From Polyangiaceae bacterium (lineage in GTDB: Bacteria > Myxococcota_A > Polyangia > Polyangiales > Polyangiaceae): a stretch of 64,000 nucleotides of DNA. The stretch covers positions 868,001-932,000 of the forward strand of contig JABTUA010000003.1 of assembly GCA_015075635.1 (NCBI GenBank), written 5' to 3'. Positions within the stretch are counted from its first letter, which is position 1, and every line of letters begins with the position of its first letter. Shown piece after piece: positions 33,107 to 41,035 of the stretch. Under the pieces are notes generated by a model that had not been told where the DNA came from, searched no databases, and saw nothing but the letters and a program-made list of their open reading frames with translations. Position numbers and translations under genes: made by a program.

Positions 33107-34993
33107 GTGGTGCCGAACGAAGAGAACCAGGGGCCCGAGGGGACGCCCGAGGGTGACGCAGCCGAGCCGCCCGTGCGGGCTCTGCGGCGCGTGCGGCGGT
33201 GGATGCTCTGGGCGCTGGCGCTCTTGCCGGTCTTCCTGCTCGGCGCATACTTCCTCGATCGCGCGCGCCACTCCGAACGCGCGCTCCGCGGTGTCATGCT
33301 CGGGGAGACCCACGTAGGCGGCATGTCGGCGGCCGAGGTGGAGCGCGTGGCCGGCGAGCTGGGCGTGAAGCTCGGCGAGCACCCGCTTCGGATCCGCGTG
33401 CGCGGCGCAGAGCTCGAGCTCGAGCCGAAGAAGCTCGCGCTCCGGATCGACGCCCCGGAGACCGCGCGCCGAGCGCTCGCTCTCGGAAGGGGCGCGGGGT
33501 TCTGGTCGGAGCTTCGCTTCTGGGTCGCGCGTTGGTCCGCGCCCGCTCACCTGACCCCCGCTGCCGAAGTCGACCGGAGCGCGCTCTTGGCGTCTTTCGA
33601 CGAGTGGGAGCGGCGTCATGTGGACCTGCCGTTCAGCGGCGGTGTGCGCGTGGAGGGCGGCGCGGTGGTCGCCGATCCACCGCGCAAGGGCCACGTCATC
33701 GACCGCGAGCGCGCGACGGAGGAGCTGGTGACCGCACTCGCGACCTGGCCGCGAGGCATGCTGGAGCTCCCGCTCGCGGAGCGGGAGGCGTTCACGGTCG
33801 CCGGCGCCGTCGAGGCCGCAGTGACGCGAGCCTCCGGGCTGGTGAGCGAAGCCATCACCCTGACCGCGGAGGGTGAGCTCTCGTTTCGCTTCGAGAAGGA
33901 CGACGCCCTACGCGCGCTGAGGAGCGGCGAGCCGACGCCCGCCGAGCCGCGCGTAGCGCTCGGCTTCGACGCCGGCGTCGTCGAGGAGAAGCTCGCCCCG
34001 CTCAGGGCCAAGCTGGAGGCGCCGCCCCAGGACGCGCGCTTCGTGGTCGAAGGGCAGGACCGCGTGCGCATCGACCCGGGAAAGAACGGCACGCTGCTCA
34101 GCTCGGCGAAGGTGGCTCGGGCGCTGCTCGAAGCCGCCGCGACGCCCACGCGCAGCGGGCCTTTGCCGCTGGACAAGGGCGCCCCTCCCGAGGTGACGAC
34201 GGAGGCGCTCGAGGCCCTGAAGATCACCAAGCTGGTGGGCCGATTCACCACGCATCATCCTTGCTGCCAGCCGCGCGTGGACAACATCCACCGCATCGCG
34301 GACATGCTGCGGGGCCAGGTGGTGAAGCCCGGCGACAGCTTCAGCGTGAACGCTCTGGTTGGGCCCCGGACCGCGAAGAACGGCTTCAAGCCCGCGCCCA
34401 CCATCGAAGAGGGGGAGATGGTGGACTCGCTGGGCGGTGGCGTGAGCCAGTTCGCGACGACGCTCTTCAACGCGCTCTTCCTGGCGGGCTACGACATCCT
34501 GGAGCGAGCTCCCCACACCTTCTGGTTCGCGCGCTACCCCATGGGCAGGGACGCGACGCTCTCATGGCCCAAGCCCGACGTGGCGTTCCGGAACGACACC
34601 GAAGCCGGCGCGTTGATCTGGACGGAGTACGGCGACGACCACATCACGGTGAAGATCTTCGGCGACACCGGCGGGCGCAAGGTCCGCTTCAAGGTGAGCC
34701 CCCAGCAGAACCTGGTGAAGCCCCCCATCGAGTACATCCCGGACCTGACCCAGCCACCGGAGAAGGACAAGACGATGGAGGCAGGTCAGATCGGCTGGAC
34801 CGTATTCGTCACCCGCGAGATCGAGCTCGGGGACGGGACCAAGAAGGAAGAGAAGCGGAAGGTCGTCTACAAGCCGCGCACGCGCCGCGTGATCGTGCAT
34901 CCGTGCAAGGTGCCGAAGGGCGAGCCGGGGCACACCGGCGAGAAGTGCCCGGAGCCGGACGGGGGAGAGGCGCCCGCCGAGCCGGCCGAGTGA
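33107..34993 (+). CDS. VanW-family membrane-anchored protein
   Basis: A 628-residue protein starting at a GTG. Residues 33-51 form one N-terminal membrane anchor. Residues 55-350 contain repeats of a peptidoglycan-binding-like fold (MLGETHVGGMSAAEVERVA). Residues about 378-510 are the VanW domain, with hallmarks FTTHHPCCQPRVDNIHRIA, KPGDSFSVN and GGGVSQFATTLFNALFLAG. The C-terminal part is beta-rich and ends in a Cys-containing tail. VanW is found near vancomycin-resistance and wall-remodelling genes, but its reaction is unproven; the domain may act on or bind peptidoglycan in the periplasm. It converges with htrA one base after its stop. Confidence 0.88.
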   Translation: MVPNEENQGPEGTPEGDAAEPPVRALRRVRRWMLWALALLPVFLLGAYFLDRARHSERALRGVMLGETHVGGMSAAEVERVAGELGVKLGEHPLRIRVRGAELELEPKKLALRIDAPETARRALALGRGAGFWSELRFWVARWSAPAHLTPAAEVDRSALLASFDEWERRHVDLPFSGGVRVEGGAVVADPPRKGHVIDRERATEELVTALATWPRGMLELPLAEREAFTVAGAVEAAVTRASGLVSEAITLTAEGELSFRFEKDDALRALRSGEPTPAEPRVALGFDAGVVEEKLAPLRAKLEAPPQDARFVVEGQDRVRIDPGKNGTLLSSAKVARALLEAAATPTRSGPLPLDKGAPPEVTTEALEALKITKLVGRFTTHHPCCQPRVDNIHRIADMLRGQVVKPGDSFSVNALVGPRTAKNGFKPAPTIEEGEMVDSLGGGVSQFATTLFNALFLAGYDILERAPHTFWFARYPMGRDATLSWPKPDVAFRNDTEAGALIWTEYGDDHITVKIFGDTGGRKVRFKVSPQQNLVKPPIEYIPDLTQPPEKDKTMEAGQIGWTVFVTREIELGDGTKKEEKRKVVYKPRTRRVIVHPCKVPKGEPGHTGEKCPEPDGGEAPAEPAE

Positions 34994-34994
34994 G

Positions 34995-36143
34995 TCACTC
35001 CACGACGACCAGCTCGAGCTCGAGCGTCACGCGCTCGGCGCCGCGGAGGAGCACGACCTTCACGCGCTCGCCCGGCTTGCGGCCGTCCAGCAGGTTGTAG
35101 AGATCGTCGTAGTCCTTGACGGGCTCGTCGGCGACTCCCACCACCACGTCGCCGAGCGTGAGCCCGTCGGCGCTGCGTCCCAGCCCGCGCACTCCTGCCT
35201 TGTCGGCGGGGGACCCCGGGATCACGGCGAGCACGACCACGCCCGGCAAGCCCAGCCGGCGCTCGATGCGGCGCTGCGGGTCGATCTGCACGCCGAGCCC
35301 CACCTGCTCGACTCGTCCCTTCTCGACGAGCTGTGGCACGACGCGCCGGATGGTCTCCACCGGTACGGCGAAGCCGATGCCCGCCGAGGCCCCGCTCTTG
35401 GAGAAGATCATGGTGTTCATGCCGATCAGGCGCCCGGCGCTGTCGAGGAGCGGTCCGCCGGAGTTACCGGGGTTGATGGCGGCGTCGGTCTGGATCATGT
35501 CGCGGATGGTCACGCCCCCGACGCCCTCGACCTCGCGGCCCAAGGCGCTCACGACACCGGTGGTGAGCGTGTGATCGAGGCCGAACGGATTGCCGATGGC
35601 GATGGCCTTCTGACCCACGCGCAGCTTGCTCGCGGGCGGCGGGAGCACGATGGGCGTGAGCTCTGGCGCCGGCGCTTGGATGCGCAACACGGCGATGTCC
35701 TTGCGCGGCTCGCTGCCCACGACCTGCGCCGCATAGGTCTTCTGGCTCTGGAGGGTGACCGTGAGAGCGCGCGCGTTGGCCACCACATGGAAGTTCGTCA
35801 CGATGTGCCCCTTCGTGTCCCACACGAAGCCGGTGCCGGCGCCGGAAGGCACTTCGGTCGCGCGTCCCGCCCAGTAGTCCACGACGAGCTGCTTCTGAGT
35901 CACGAACACCGCGCTCGGAGAGACGCGTTCGAACACCTCGATGCTGTTGCGCTCGTCTTCGGTGCGGAAGTCGGCCGGCAAAGCTGGCGCCGGGGGCGGG
36001 ACTGACGCTGGCGGAGGCGGGGGCGGGGCGGCCGTGGCGGGCTCGGAGGGTGAGCTCGTGGCCGCCTCGCCCGACGAACGGCAGCTCGGAGCGAGGCAGA
36101 GCGCGAAGGCGATGACCAAGCCGGCTCGAATGCTGGGGCTCAT
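34995..36143 (-). CDS. HtrA/DegP-type periplasmic serine protease, lipidated
   Basis: A 382-residue trypsin-fold protease. The ATG at 36143 gives a lipobox LCLAPSC (Cys 21) and a Pro-rich tether (35-58), so the enzyme is probably anchored to a membrane rather than soluble. The catalytic triad is complete: His 119 in TNFHVV, Asp 149 in RKDIAVL and Ser 228 in NPGNSGGP. One PDZ domain fills about 285-382 (GVVVLAVIPGSPADKAGVRG). HtrA enzymes degrade or refold misfolded envelope proteins. Its start codon overlaps that of the divergent ATP-grasp gene. Confidence 0.92.
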   Translation of the reverse strand: MSPSIRAGLVIAFALCLAPSCRSSGEAATSSPSEPATAAPPPPPPASVPPPAPALPADFRTEDERNSIEVFERVSPSAVFVTQKQLVVDYWAGRATEVPSGAGTGFVWDTKGHIVTNFHVVANARALTVTLQSQKTYAAQVVGSEPRKDIAVLRIQAPAPELTPIVLPPPASKLRVGQKAIAIGNPFGLDHTLTTGVVSALGREVEGVGGVTIRDMIQTDAAINPGNSGGPLLDSAGRLIGMNTMIFSKSGASAGIGFAVPVETIRRVVPQLVEKGRVEQVGLGVQIDPQRRIERRLGLPGVVVLAVIPGSPADKAGVRGLGRSADGLTLGDVVVGVADEPVKDYDDLYNLLDGRKPGERVKVVLLRGAERVTLELELVVVE

Positions 36144-37443
36144 GGCGGCGGATGATAGTTGGGCTCGCGCCGTTCGGCTCGCTCGGATTGACGCGACCCC
36201 GCCGCGGAACGACCCTCGGGTCTTGCCCCGCAACGTCATCTTCGTCGCCCCGTTCCCGTCGCCCGCGACGATGCGCTTCGTGCGCGCCGTGTCCCGGCTC
36301 GACGACGTGCGCCTGCTCGGGATCGTGCACACGCCGCCGCCCGCCGAGGAAGGCCCCGTCTACCACGACATGGTTCGGGTGACCGAGCCGACCAGCTTGA
36401 GCGACGTGCTCGAAGGCGTCGAGATCCTGAGCCGGAGGCACGGCGCTCCGTTCCGCATCGTCGGCATCCTGGAGATGATGTTGGTGACGCTGGCGCACGC
36501 CCGCGCGCGCTACGGAGTGGCCGGCACCGACCCGAAGACGGCGCAGCTGTTCCGCGAGAAGGCACGGATGAAGGACGCGCTCCGCGCGGCCGGCCTGCCC
36601 GTGGCGCGCCACCGGCTGCTCGGCTCGGAAGAGGGCGCCCGGGACTTCGCGGCCGAGGTCGGTTTTCCCATGATCCTGAAGCCGCCCGCGGGCATGGGCG
36701 CGAAGGCGACGTTCCGGGTCTCGTCGTGGGACGAGCTCTTGCGCGCGCTCCAGGGGCTCGGCGTCGGGCCCGGCTCACCCGTGCTCGCCGAGGAGATGCT
36801 GCGAGGCAGCGAGCACAGCTTCGAGACCATCACCATCGGCGGCGAGCCGCGGGTGTTCTCGATCTCGAATTACCAGCCGGGCTGCCTCGAGGTGCTGGAG
36901 ACGCCGTGGATCCAGTGGGCCTGCGTGCTGCCGCGAGAGGTGGACACGCCGCTCGCGGCGCGCGCCAAGGAGCTGGGCTTCGCTGCCGTGCGCGCCCTGG
37001 GTCTCGAAGACGGCATGACCCACATGGAGTGGTTCCAGCGCAGCGACGGCTCGCTGGCCATCGGCGAGATCGCGGCCCGCCCGCCGGGCGCGCAGCTGTT
37101 GCACATGACCGGGGTCGTCCACGACATCGACGTGTACCGCGCCTGGGCGCGGGCGGTCGTGGACGGGGAGCTGGACGCTCCCTGGGAGCGCAGGTGGGCA
37201 GCCGGCTGCGCCTACGTGCGGGGCATGGGTCGCGGGCGCGTGGTGGCGGTCACCGGCGTGCACGAGACCCACGAGGCGGTCGGAAAGTACCTGGTCGAAG
37301 CCAGGCTCCCGAGCATCGGCGCCCAGAAGAACGACAGCTACGAAGGCGACGGCTACGTGATCGTGCGCCACGAGAGCACTGCGAAGGTCCAGGAGCTGAT
37401 CGCGACCATCCTCCGGACCTTGAAGATCCACTACGCGGATTGA
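36142..37443 (+). CDS. ATP-grasp ligase-like enzyme
   Basis: About 433 residues if the ATG at 36142 is used; a TTG at 36223 is the other choice, since the recognisable fold begins at RNVIFVAPFPSPATMRFVRA. Residues after that form a pre-ATP-grasp Rossmann-like domain, then the ATP-grasp fold with KARMKDALRAAGLPVARHR, the nucleotide Lys in GFPMILKPPAGMGAKAT, an acidic strand VLAEEMLRGSEHSFETI and the metal-binding ending AIGEIAARPPGAQLLHM. Such enzymes join a carboxylate to an amine or thiol with ATP. The substrate cannot be told. Using ATG 36142 would leave no intergenic space with htrA. Confidence 0.85.
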   Translation: MAADDSWARAVRLARIDATPPRNDPRVLPRNVIFVAPFPSPATMRFVRAVSRLDDVRLLGIVHTPPPAEEGPVYHDMVRVTEPTSLSDVLEGVEILSRRHGAPFRIVGILEMMLVTLAHARARYGVAGTDPKTAQLFREKARMKDALRAAGLPVARHRLLGSEEGARDFAAEVGFPMILKPPAGMGAKATFRVSSWDELLRALQGLGVGPGSPVLAEEMLRGSEHSFETITIGGEPRVFSISNYQPGCLEVLETPWIQWACVLPREVDTPLAARAKELGFAAVRALGLEDGMTHMEWFQRSDGSLAIGEIAARPPGAQLLHMTGVVHDIDVYRAWARAVVDGELDAPWERRWAAGCAYVRGMGRGRVVAVTGVHETHEAVGKYLVEARLPSIGAQKNDSYEGDGYVIVRHESTAKVQELIATILRTLKIHYAD

Positions 37444-37452
37444 GCGCGCCCT

Positions 37453-37983
37453 TCACGAACGCCAAGGCTTCGCCGTCGCGGTGAAGCCGTACCAAAGCTG
37501 CTCGTGTTCGGCGAAGCCGCGCTCCGCGGCGAGGGCCTGGAGCTCGACGCCGTACGAGAGCTGCCGGAGCTCCGCAGCCTGGAACAGCGTCCAGGCTTCG
37601 TGTCGGTCGAACCAGGTCCCGTGGTGCGAGCAAACGTCGAGTCGCACGCGGACGCCGTGCTGGTCTTCGGTCGTCATCAGGGCCACGAGCTCGGCCGCGC
37701 AGTCCGGACACTCGAGGCGCGGGTCGTTGGTCACCGAGGCCGGCGCTCGATAAGCGGGGCCCGTCGCCGCGGTGGAGAGCTGCTCCGCTCCCGCGTCGAG
37801 CGCGAGGAGGGTCTGGCGCGCGAGCTCGGAGAGCGTGCCTCGGATGAGCGACTGGCAGCCGCGATTGTCGAGCCAGATCCCAGAGCAGCGCGGGCACTCG
37901 CGGATCGCCATGTCCGGTGCCTGGCGAAGGCAGAGCGCCACGCGACAACGAGGGCAAGCAGTGGAGCCGATCACGCTCCTCAC
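37453..37983 (-). CDS. Zinc-ribbon (TFIIB-type zf) protein
   Basis: About 176 residues if the GTG at 37983 is used (a second GTG at 37974 is equally possible). The N-terminus has a zf-TFIIB ribbon: CPRCRVAL, then RECPRCSGIWLDNRGC, where CSGIWLD is the family's signature after the second Cys pair. A second, partial ribbon lies near residue 95-125 (LECPDCAAEL and VCSHHGTWFDRHE). The C-terminal helix is aromatic-rich. Zf-TFIIB proteins are small putative nucleic-acid or protein-binding factors of unknown role. It converges on the ATP-grasp gene with nine bases between. Confidence 0.78.
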   Translation of the reverse strand: MRSVIGSTACPRCRVALCLRQAPDMAIRECPRCSGIWLDNRGCQSLIRGTLSELARQTLLALDAGAEQLSTAATGPAYRAPASVTNDPRLECPDCAAELVALMTTEDQHGVRVRLDVCSHHGTWFDRHEAWTLFQAAELRQLSYGVELQALAAERGFAEHEQLWYGFTATAKPWRS

Positions 37984-38129
37984 GAGAGCGCGATTTCGCG
38001 GGCTGAGCAACCTTGGCTCCTGGTTCAGCCCCGCCGATCGTGCGAAGCTCGGGCGCCGGATGAGCTCCCGAGCGTTGACGGATGGGGCGCGATCCTTCGG
38101 TTTGACCGAGGTCGCGGGGCGCATCGCCG

Positions 38130-38387
38130 GGGTGCGCTGGCGCTGCTGCTCCGCGGGCAGCGCGTCGCGCTCCGACGCCCCATCGTCGCCGAGTCCGAGC
38201 GCGGCCACCGGGCCATGCTGTTCGACGACGGGCTCAAGCCGACGACCGGCTGCACACGCTCGAGCTCTTCGACTTGGGCGCCGACCCGGGTGAGAACGAG
38301 AACCTCGCCGACTCCCGCCCCGCGGACGCGGCCGAGCGTCGCGCTCGGCTCGATGCGTTCTTCGCGGCGCGGCGCTCGAGGCGGTAG
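38130..38387 (+). pseudogene. Sulfatase C-terminal remnant, frameshifted
   Basis: One frame reads VAESERGHRAMLFDDGLKPT up to about 38248; coding then continues in another frame as LELFDLGADPGENENLA and RRARLDAFFAARRSRR, ending at TAG 38385-38387. Those two blocks are the standard end of type I sulfatases: the strand with ES..G.RA, then ELFDL..DPGE..NLA. The catalytic N-terminal two thirds with the CxPSR site is absent. The fragment fills the gap between the zinc-ribbon gene and the next lipoprotein. The rest of the 37984-38508 interval shows nothing else I can support. Confidence 0.75.
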
Positions 38388-38508
38388 TCGGCGCCCGCGC
38401 TCGAGCACGGGCAAGGCGGTCCGAGTCACCCCGACACCAGCGGACTTCGGGTGGAAACCTACATCGTCCTCGTGTCATCCTTCTCGTGTGCGGGACGGGA
38501 GGAGTTCG

Positions 38509-39882
38509 ATGCCATCGAAGCTCAGGATCCATTCGCTCGTCATCTCTTCCGTGGCTGCGGCAGCCTTCTTCGCCGGCGCGTGCGGGTCTGACGGGGGAAA
38601 AGCCAATGACACTGGCAAGTGCACCCAAGGCGACACGCGCGCTTGCCTCGGCCCCGGCCAGTGCAACGGCGCGCAGAGCTGCGTCACGAACGGGGTTTGG
38701 AGCGCGTGTGACTGCGGGGGCGTGGGCGGCGCCGCGGGAGTTGGCGGCGGAGCGACAGGCGGTGCTGCTGGGGGCGGCGGTGCAGGTGGTAGCGCGGGCA
38801 CCAGCGCGGGAGGCAGCTCCGGCGATTCCGGGACAGGATGCACGAGCGGCCCGAACGATGACATGGACCAAGACGGCTTCACGGTCGCTGCAGGTGACTG
38901 CAACGACTGCGACGACGAAGTGGGGCCTGGCGCCATCGAGGTCGGCGGCAACGCGAAGGACGACGACTGCAACGGTCAGATCGACGAAGCGTTCGTGCCC
39001 TGCGACGACACGGTTGCCCTCGACGAGAAGGACTCGCTCACGGCGGCGAAGAGCATCGAGCTCTGCAAGAAGGCCACGGGGCAGAAGGATTGGGGCCTGG
39101 TGAGCGCGAAGTGGGTGCTGCCGGACGGCATCGCGGTCCCGACGACGAACGAGGCGGAGTTCCATCTCGGACACGGCGTGCTCGGCGCGTTCGGAGCGAG
39201 CGGCAAGGTGCAGGCAGGCAAGAAGCTGCTTGCTCTGTCGAGCGGCACCGCGCGCCAGCCGAGCGACGCTGGCTACCTCAGCCCTTCCGGCTGGGACAAA
39301 GGCATCACCTCGGGCAGCCCCGCGGGTTTCCCGAAGGAGTCACCCGCGTGCCCGGCCGTGATCCCGGGCGCTCCACACGACGGAGTCGCGCTGGAGGTCG
39401 AGGTGCGGGTGCCGACGAACGCCGTCGGCTTCAGCTTCGACTCGGCCTTCTACACGTTCGAGTGGCCCGATTACGTGTGTGGCACGTATGGCGACTTCTT
39501 CCTCGCGCTCCTGTCCCCGATCCCGAGCGGGCAGAAGGATGCCAATGTGCTGTTCGATGCGCAGGGCAACCCGATGAGCGTGAACTCGGTGCTGATCGAC
39601 GTGTGCTCCTGTACGGGCGGCCCGCCCTGCACCGCGGGCGGCAAGACCTACTCCTGCGCGCAGGGGGCGACCTTGCTCGCCGGCACTGGCTTCGAGGGTC
39701 ATGCCGCGACGGGCTGGATGGTCACGACCGTTCCGGCGAGCGGCGGCACGACGGTGACCATGCGCTTCACGGTCTACGACTCGGGCGACGGGCTGCTCGA
39801 CTCGACTGCACTCGTCGACAACTGGACCTGGATCACCTCGGGTCCGGCACCCGCCGGGCCGACGACGAAGGTCAAGCCCTGA
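38509..39882 (+). CDS. MopE-like secreted lipoprotein with calcium-loop segment
   Basis: A 457-residue lipoprotein starting at ATG 38509 after a clear GGGAGGAG ribosome-binding site. The lipobox is AAFFAGAC (Cys 25). A Cys-containing module (CLGPGQCNGAQSC) and a Gly/Ala/Ser linker follow. Residues about 123-165 are a MopE-type motif, DMDQDGFTVAAGDCND then DDDCNGQIDE, which in MopE-related proteins forms calcium-binding loops. The remaining 290 residues are a beta-rich domain resembling the choice-of-anchor type (VGFSFDSAFYTFEWPDYVCG, RFTVYDSGDGLLDSTALVDN). It is likely on the cell surface, with calcium affecting its fold. Confidence 0.85.
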   Translation: MPSKLRIHSLVISSVAAAAFFAGACGSDGGKANDTGKCTQGDTRACLGPGQCNGAQSCVTNGVWSACDCGGVGGAAGVGGGATGGAAGGGGAGGSAGTSAGGSSGDSGTGCTSGPNDDMDQDGFTVAAGDCNDCDDEVGPGAIEVGGNAKDDDCNGQIDEAFVPCDDTVALDEKDSLTAAKSIELCKKATGQKDWGLVSAKWVLPDGIAVPTTNEAEFHLGHGVLGAFGASGKVQAGKKLLALSSGTARQPSDAGYLSPSGWDKGITSGSPAGFPKESPACPAVIPGAPHDGVALEVEVRVPTNAVGFSFDSAFYTFEWPDYVCGTYGDFFLALLSPIPSGQKDANVLFDAQGNPMSVNSVLIDVCSCTGGPPCTAGGKTYSCAQGATLLAGTGFEGHAATGWMVTTVPASGGTTVTMRFTVYDSGDGLLDSTALVDNWTWITSGPAPAGPTTKVKP

Positions 39883-39913
39883 GAAGCGGCGGGTAGATGA
39901 GCTGGGATCGCTG

Positions 39914-40083
39914 AACCTGCGAGCAGACCGGCGCTCAGCTCGACAACTGCGGCTGGTGCTTCGTCGATCCGTCGCAAGGTGTCGGCACCCCGGCGCTCGT
40001 CGAGAGCTGCTCTCCGCCGCGTCAGCTGATCTTCAGCGGTATCGACGCCCCGAAGTCGGGCGCCACGCTCTCTGGCGTGCGTC
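39914..40083 (+). pseudogene. C-terminal tail of a Cys-rich secreted-protein gene
   Basis: A short open stretch encodes CEQTGAQLDNCGWCFVDPSQ, then TPALVESCSPPRQLIFSGID and a final APKSGATLSG. The GWCFVD and SCPPxxxR-L-F-G blocks match the end of a family of myxobacterial lipoproteins (ending in RRLLRFVG and a short tail). No start or upstream part of that gene is present. The fragment ends at the 58-bp repeat. It is one of several gene ends without a gene in this part of the window. Confidence 0.5.
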
Positions 40084-40138
40084 GACGCGCCGTGAGTTGG
40101 ATCCGGAACCGCGCCTCGCGCCCCCGACAGCACCCGGA
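40081..40138. repeat. 58-bp direct repeat, left copy (copy of the batE 3' end)
   Basis: This stretch matches 47478-47534 at about 51 of 58 aligned positions with one gap. In the right copy the sequence covers the last seven codons of the TPR/SH3 gene (VLSGA and TGA) plus 34 bases beyond the stop; here the stop is changed to CGA. Because most of the match is downstream of a stop codon, protein constraint does not explain it. Confidence 0.75.
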
Positions 40139-40194
40139 CGAAGCCCTCGCGCCCAGGGCGCGAACGTGAGCCTTGCAGCACCCGAAGCTCAGGT

Positions 40195-40213
40195 GTATGT
40201 CGAACGTATGTCG
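40195..40213 (+). promoter_or_regulatory. Candidate operator: direct repeat GTATGTCG x2 at the antitoxin start
   Basis: The octamer GTATGTCG occurs at 40195-40202 and again at 40206-40213, spaced eleven bases apart, about one helical turn. The second copy contains the antitoxin start codon. Ribbon-helix-helix antitoxins commonly bind such repeats to repress their own operon, so this is a plausible autoregulatory site. Confidence 0.4.
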
Positions 40214-40438
40214 CAGAAGCAGTCGACCACGGTGCGGTTGGATGCGGAGGACGTGGAGGCGCTGGCACGTGCGCGAGCGGATGGCCTCTCGTCCTCCGAG
40301 CTGATCCGGCGCGGCCTGCGCCTGGTCGCGGCGAAGTACTACCGGGGCAAGCGGAGACCACCTTCCACGGGGCTCTTCGTCTCGACCTCTGAGAGCCTCG
40401 GTGGCGAAGCTCTGCTGTTCAAAAAGACCCGGCGCTGA
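40208..40438 (+). CDS. Ribbon-helix-helix antitoxin
   Basis: A 76-residue protein. The N-terminal STTVRLDAEDVEALARARAD followed by GLSSSELIRRGLRLVA is a ribbon-helix-helix DNA-binding fold: one beta strand (TVRL), then two helices. The C-terminal third (KYYRGKRRPPSTGLFVS and onwards) is basic and unstructured, as expected of the toxin-neutralising arm. Its stop TGA overlaps the toxin ATG by one base, the usual antitoxin-first arrangement. The pair probably represses itself by binding near its own start. Confidence 0.85.
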   Translation: MSQKQSTTVRLDAEDVEALARARADGLSSSELIRRGLRLVAAKYYRGKRRPPSTGLFVSTSESLGGEALLFKKTRR

Positions 40439-40869
40439 TGGCGCGCGCGCTCGTCGCGGACACGGGAGGGCTATTGCGTGCGCTGGCCAAGAGGCCGGAC
40501 GGCAAGCCGACGTGGCCGAAGTTCGAGGTGGCGCTGCGAAGCGCATCCCGCGTAGTCGTGCCGGCGCTGGTGCTCGCGGAGGTCGATCATTTCCTTCGCG
40601 ACCACCGGCCCGCGATGCACCGCTTGCTGGAGGAGATCTTCGATCCGGCGACCGCGTACGAGTACGAACCGCCGGACATTCACGACATCCTGCGCGCGCT
40701 GGTGTTCGATCGGAAGTTCGCGAGCCTGGAGCTGGGCATCGTGGACGCGAGCGTAGCCGTGGTGGCCGAGCGGCGGCGCATCTATCGCGTGCTCACCATC
40801 GACCGCGACGACTTCGGACCGCTGAGAGTGGGTGACCGCTTCGAGCTCGAGCTCGAGCTAGTGCCGTGA
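40438..40869 (+). CDS. PIN-domain toxin (VapC-type ribonuclease)
   Basis: A 143-residue PIN-fold protein. The acidic metal site is complete: Asp 8 (ALVADTGGLL), Glu 48 (LVLAEVDHFL), Asp 103 (LGIVDASVAVVAER) and Asp 122/124 (TIDRDDFGPL). VapC-type toxins cut tRNA, rRNA or other RNA when freed from the antitoxin. Here the first motif is DTGG instead of the more common DTSA/DTNV. Expression is coupled to the upstream antitoxin by a TGATG overlap. Confidence 0.88.
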   Translation: MARALVADTGGLLRALAKRPDGKPTWPKFEVALRSASRVVVPALVLAEVDHFLRDHRPAMHRLLEEIFDPATAYEYEPPDIHDILRALVFDRKFASLELGIVDASVAVVAERRRIYRVLTIDRDDFGPLRVGDRFELELELVP

Positions 40870-40971
40870 TCGCGCGTGCGGCGTCGGACGCACCGTAGCG
40901 GCCCGCTGCGCCTCATCCAGCTTCCCCTCGCCGGTCGCGCGCCCCGGCCCAAAGTGTTCCCCGCGAGTTGA

Positions 40972-41018
40972 CCCGACCGACGCGACCTCGAGCCGGCCAC
41001 CCGGCTTCAGCCGCGCTC
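40972..41018. repeat. 47-bp direct repeat, left copy (copy of the giant gene's 3' end)
   Basis: On the reverse strand this encodes ARLKPGGRLEVASVG, against ARLKPGGRVEIAWVG at the end of the giant protein (42340-42386). The DNA matches at 40 of 47 positions. It begins about 17 bases beyond the stop of the propeller lipoprotein gene, which separates the two copies. Confidence 0.7.
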
Positions 41019-41035
41019 TGCACGCGCCGCCGGGG

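Noticed and set aside
36144..36332. Extension of the HtrA start to 36332
   Set aside because: The extra residues are basic and low-complexity and would bury the lipoprotein signal; ATG 36143 gives a proper lipobox.
37504..38500. Single long plus-strand frame leading into the MopE-like lipoprotein
   Set aside because: The frame crosses the zinc-ribbon gene's antisense and a sulfatase tail; the lipoprotein has its own ribosome-binding site and signal at 38509.
40438..40869. Larger defence island around the toxin-antitoxin pair
   Set aside because: No restriction, retron, nuclease or other defence genes are found on either side; the SUKH gene 14 kb away is not linked.
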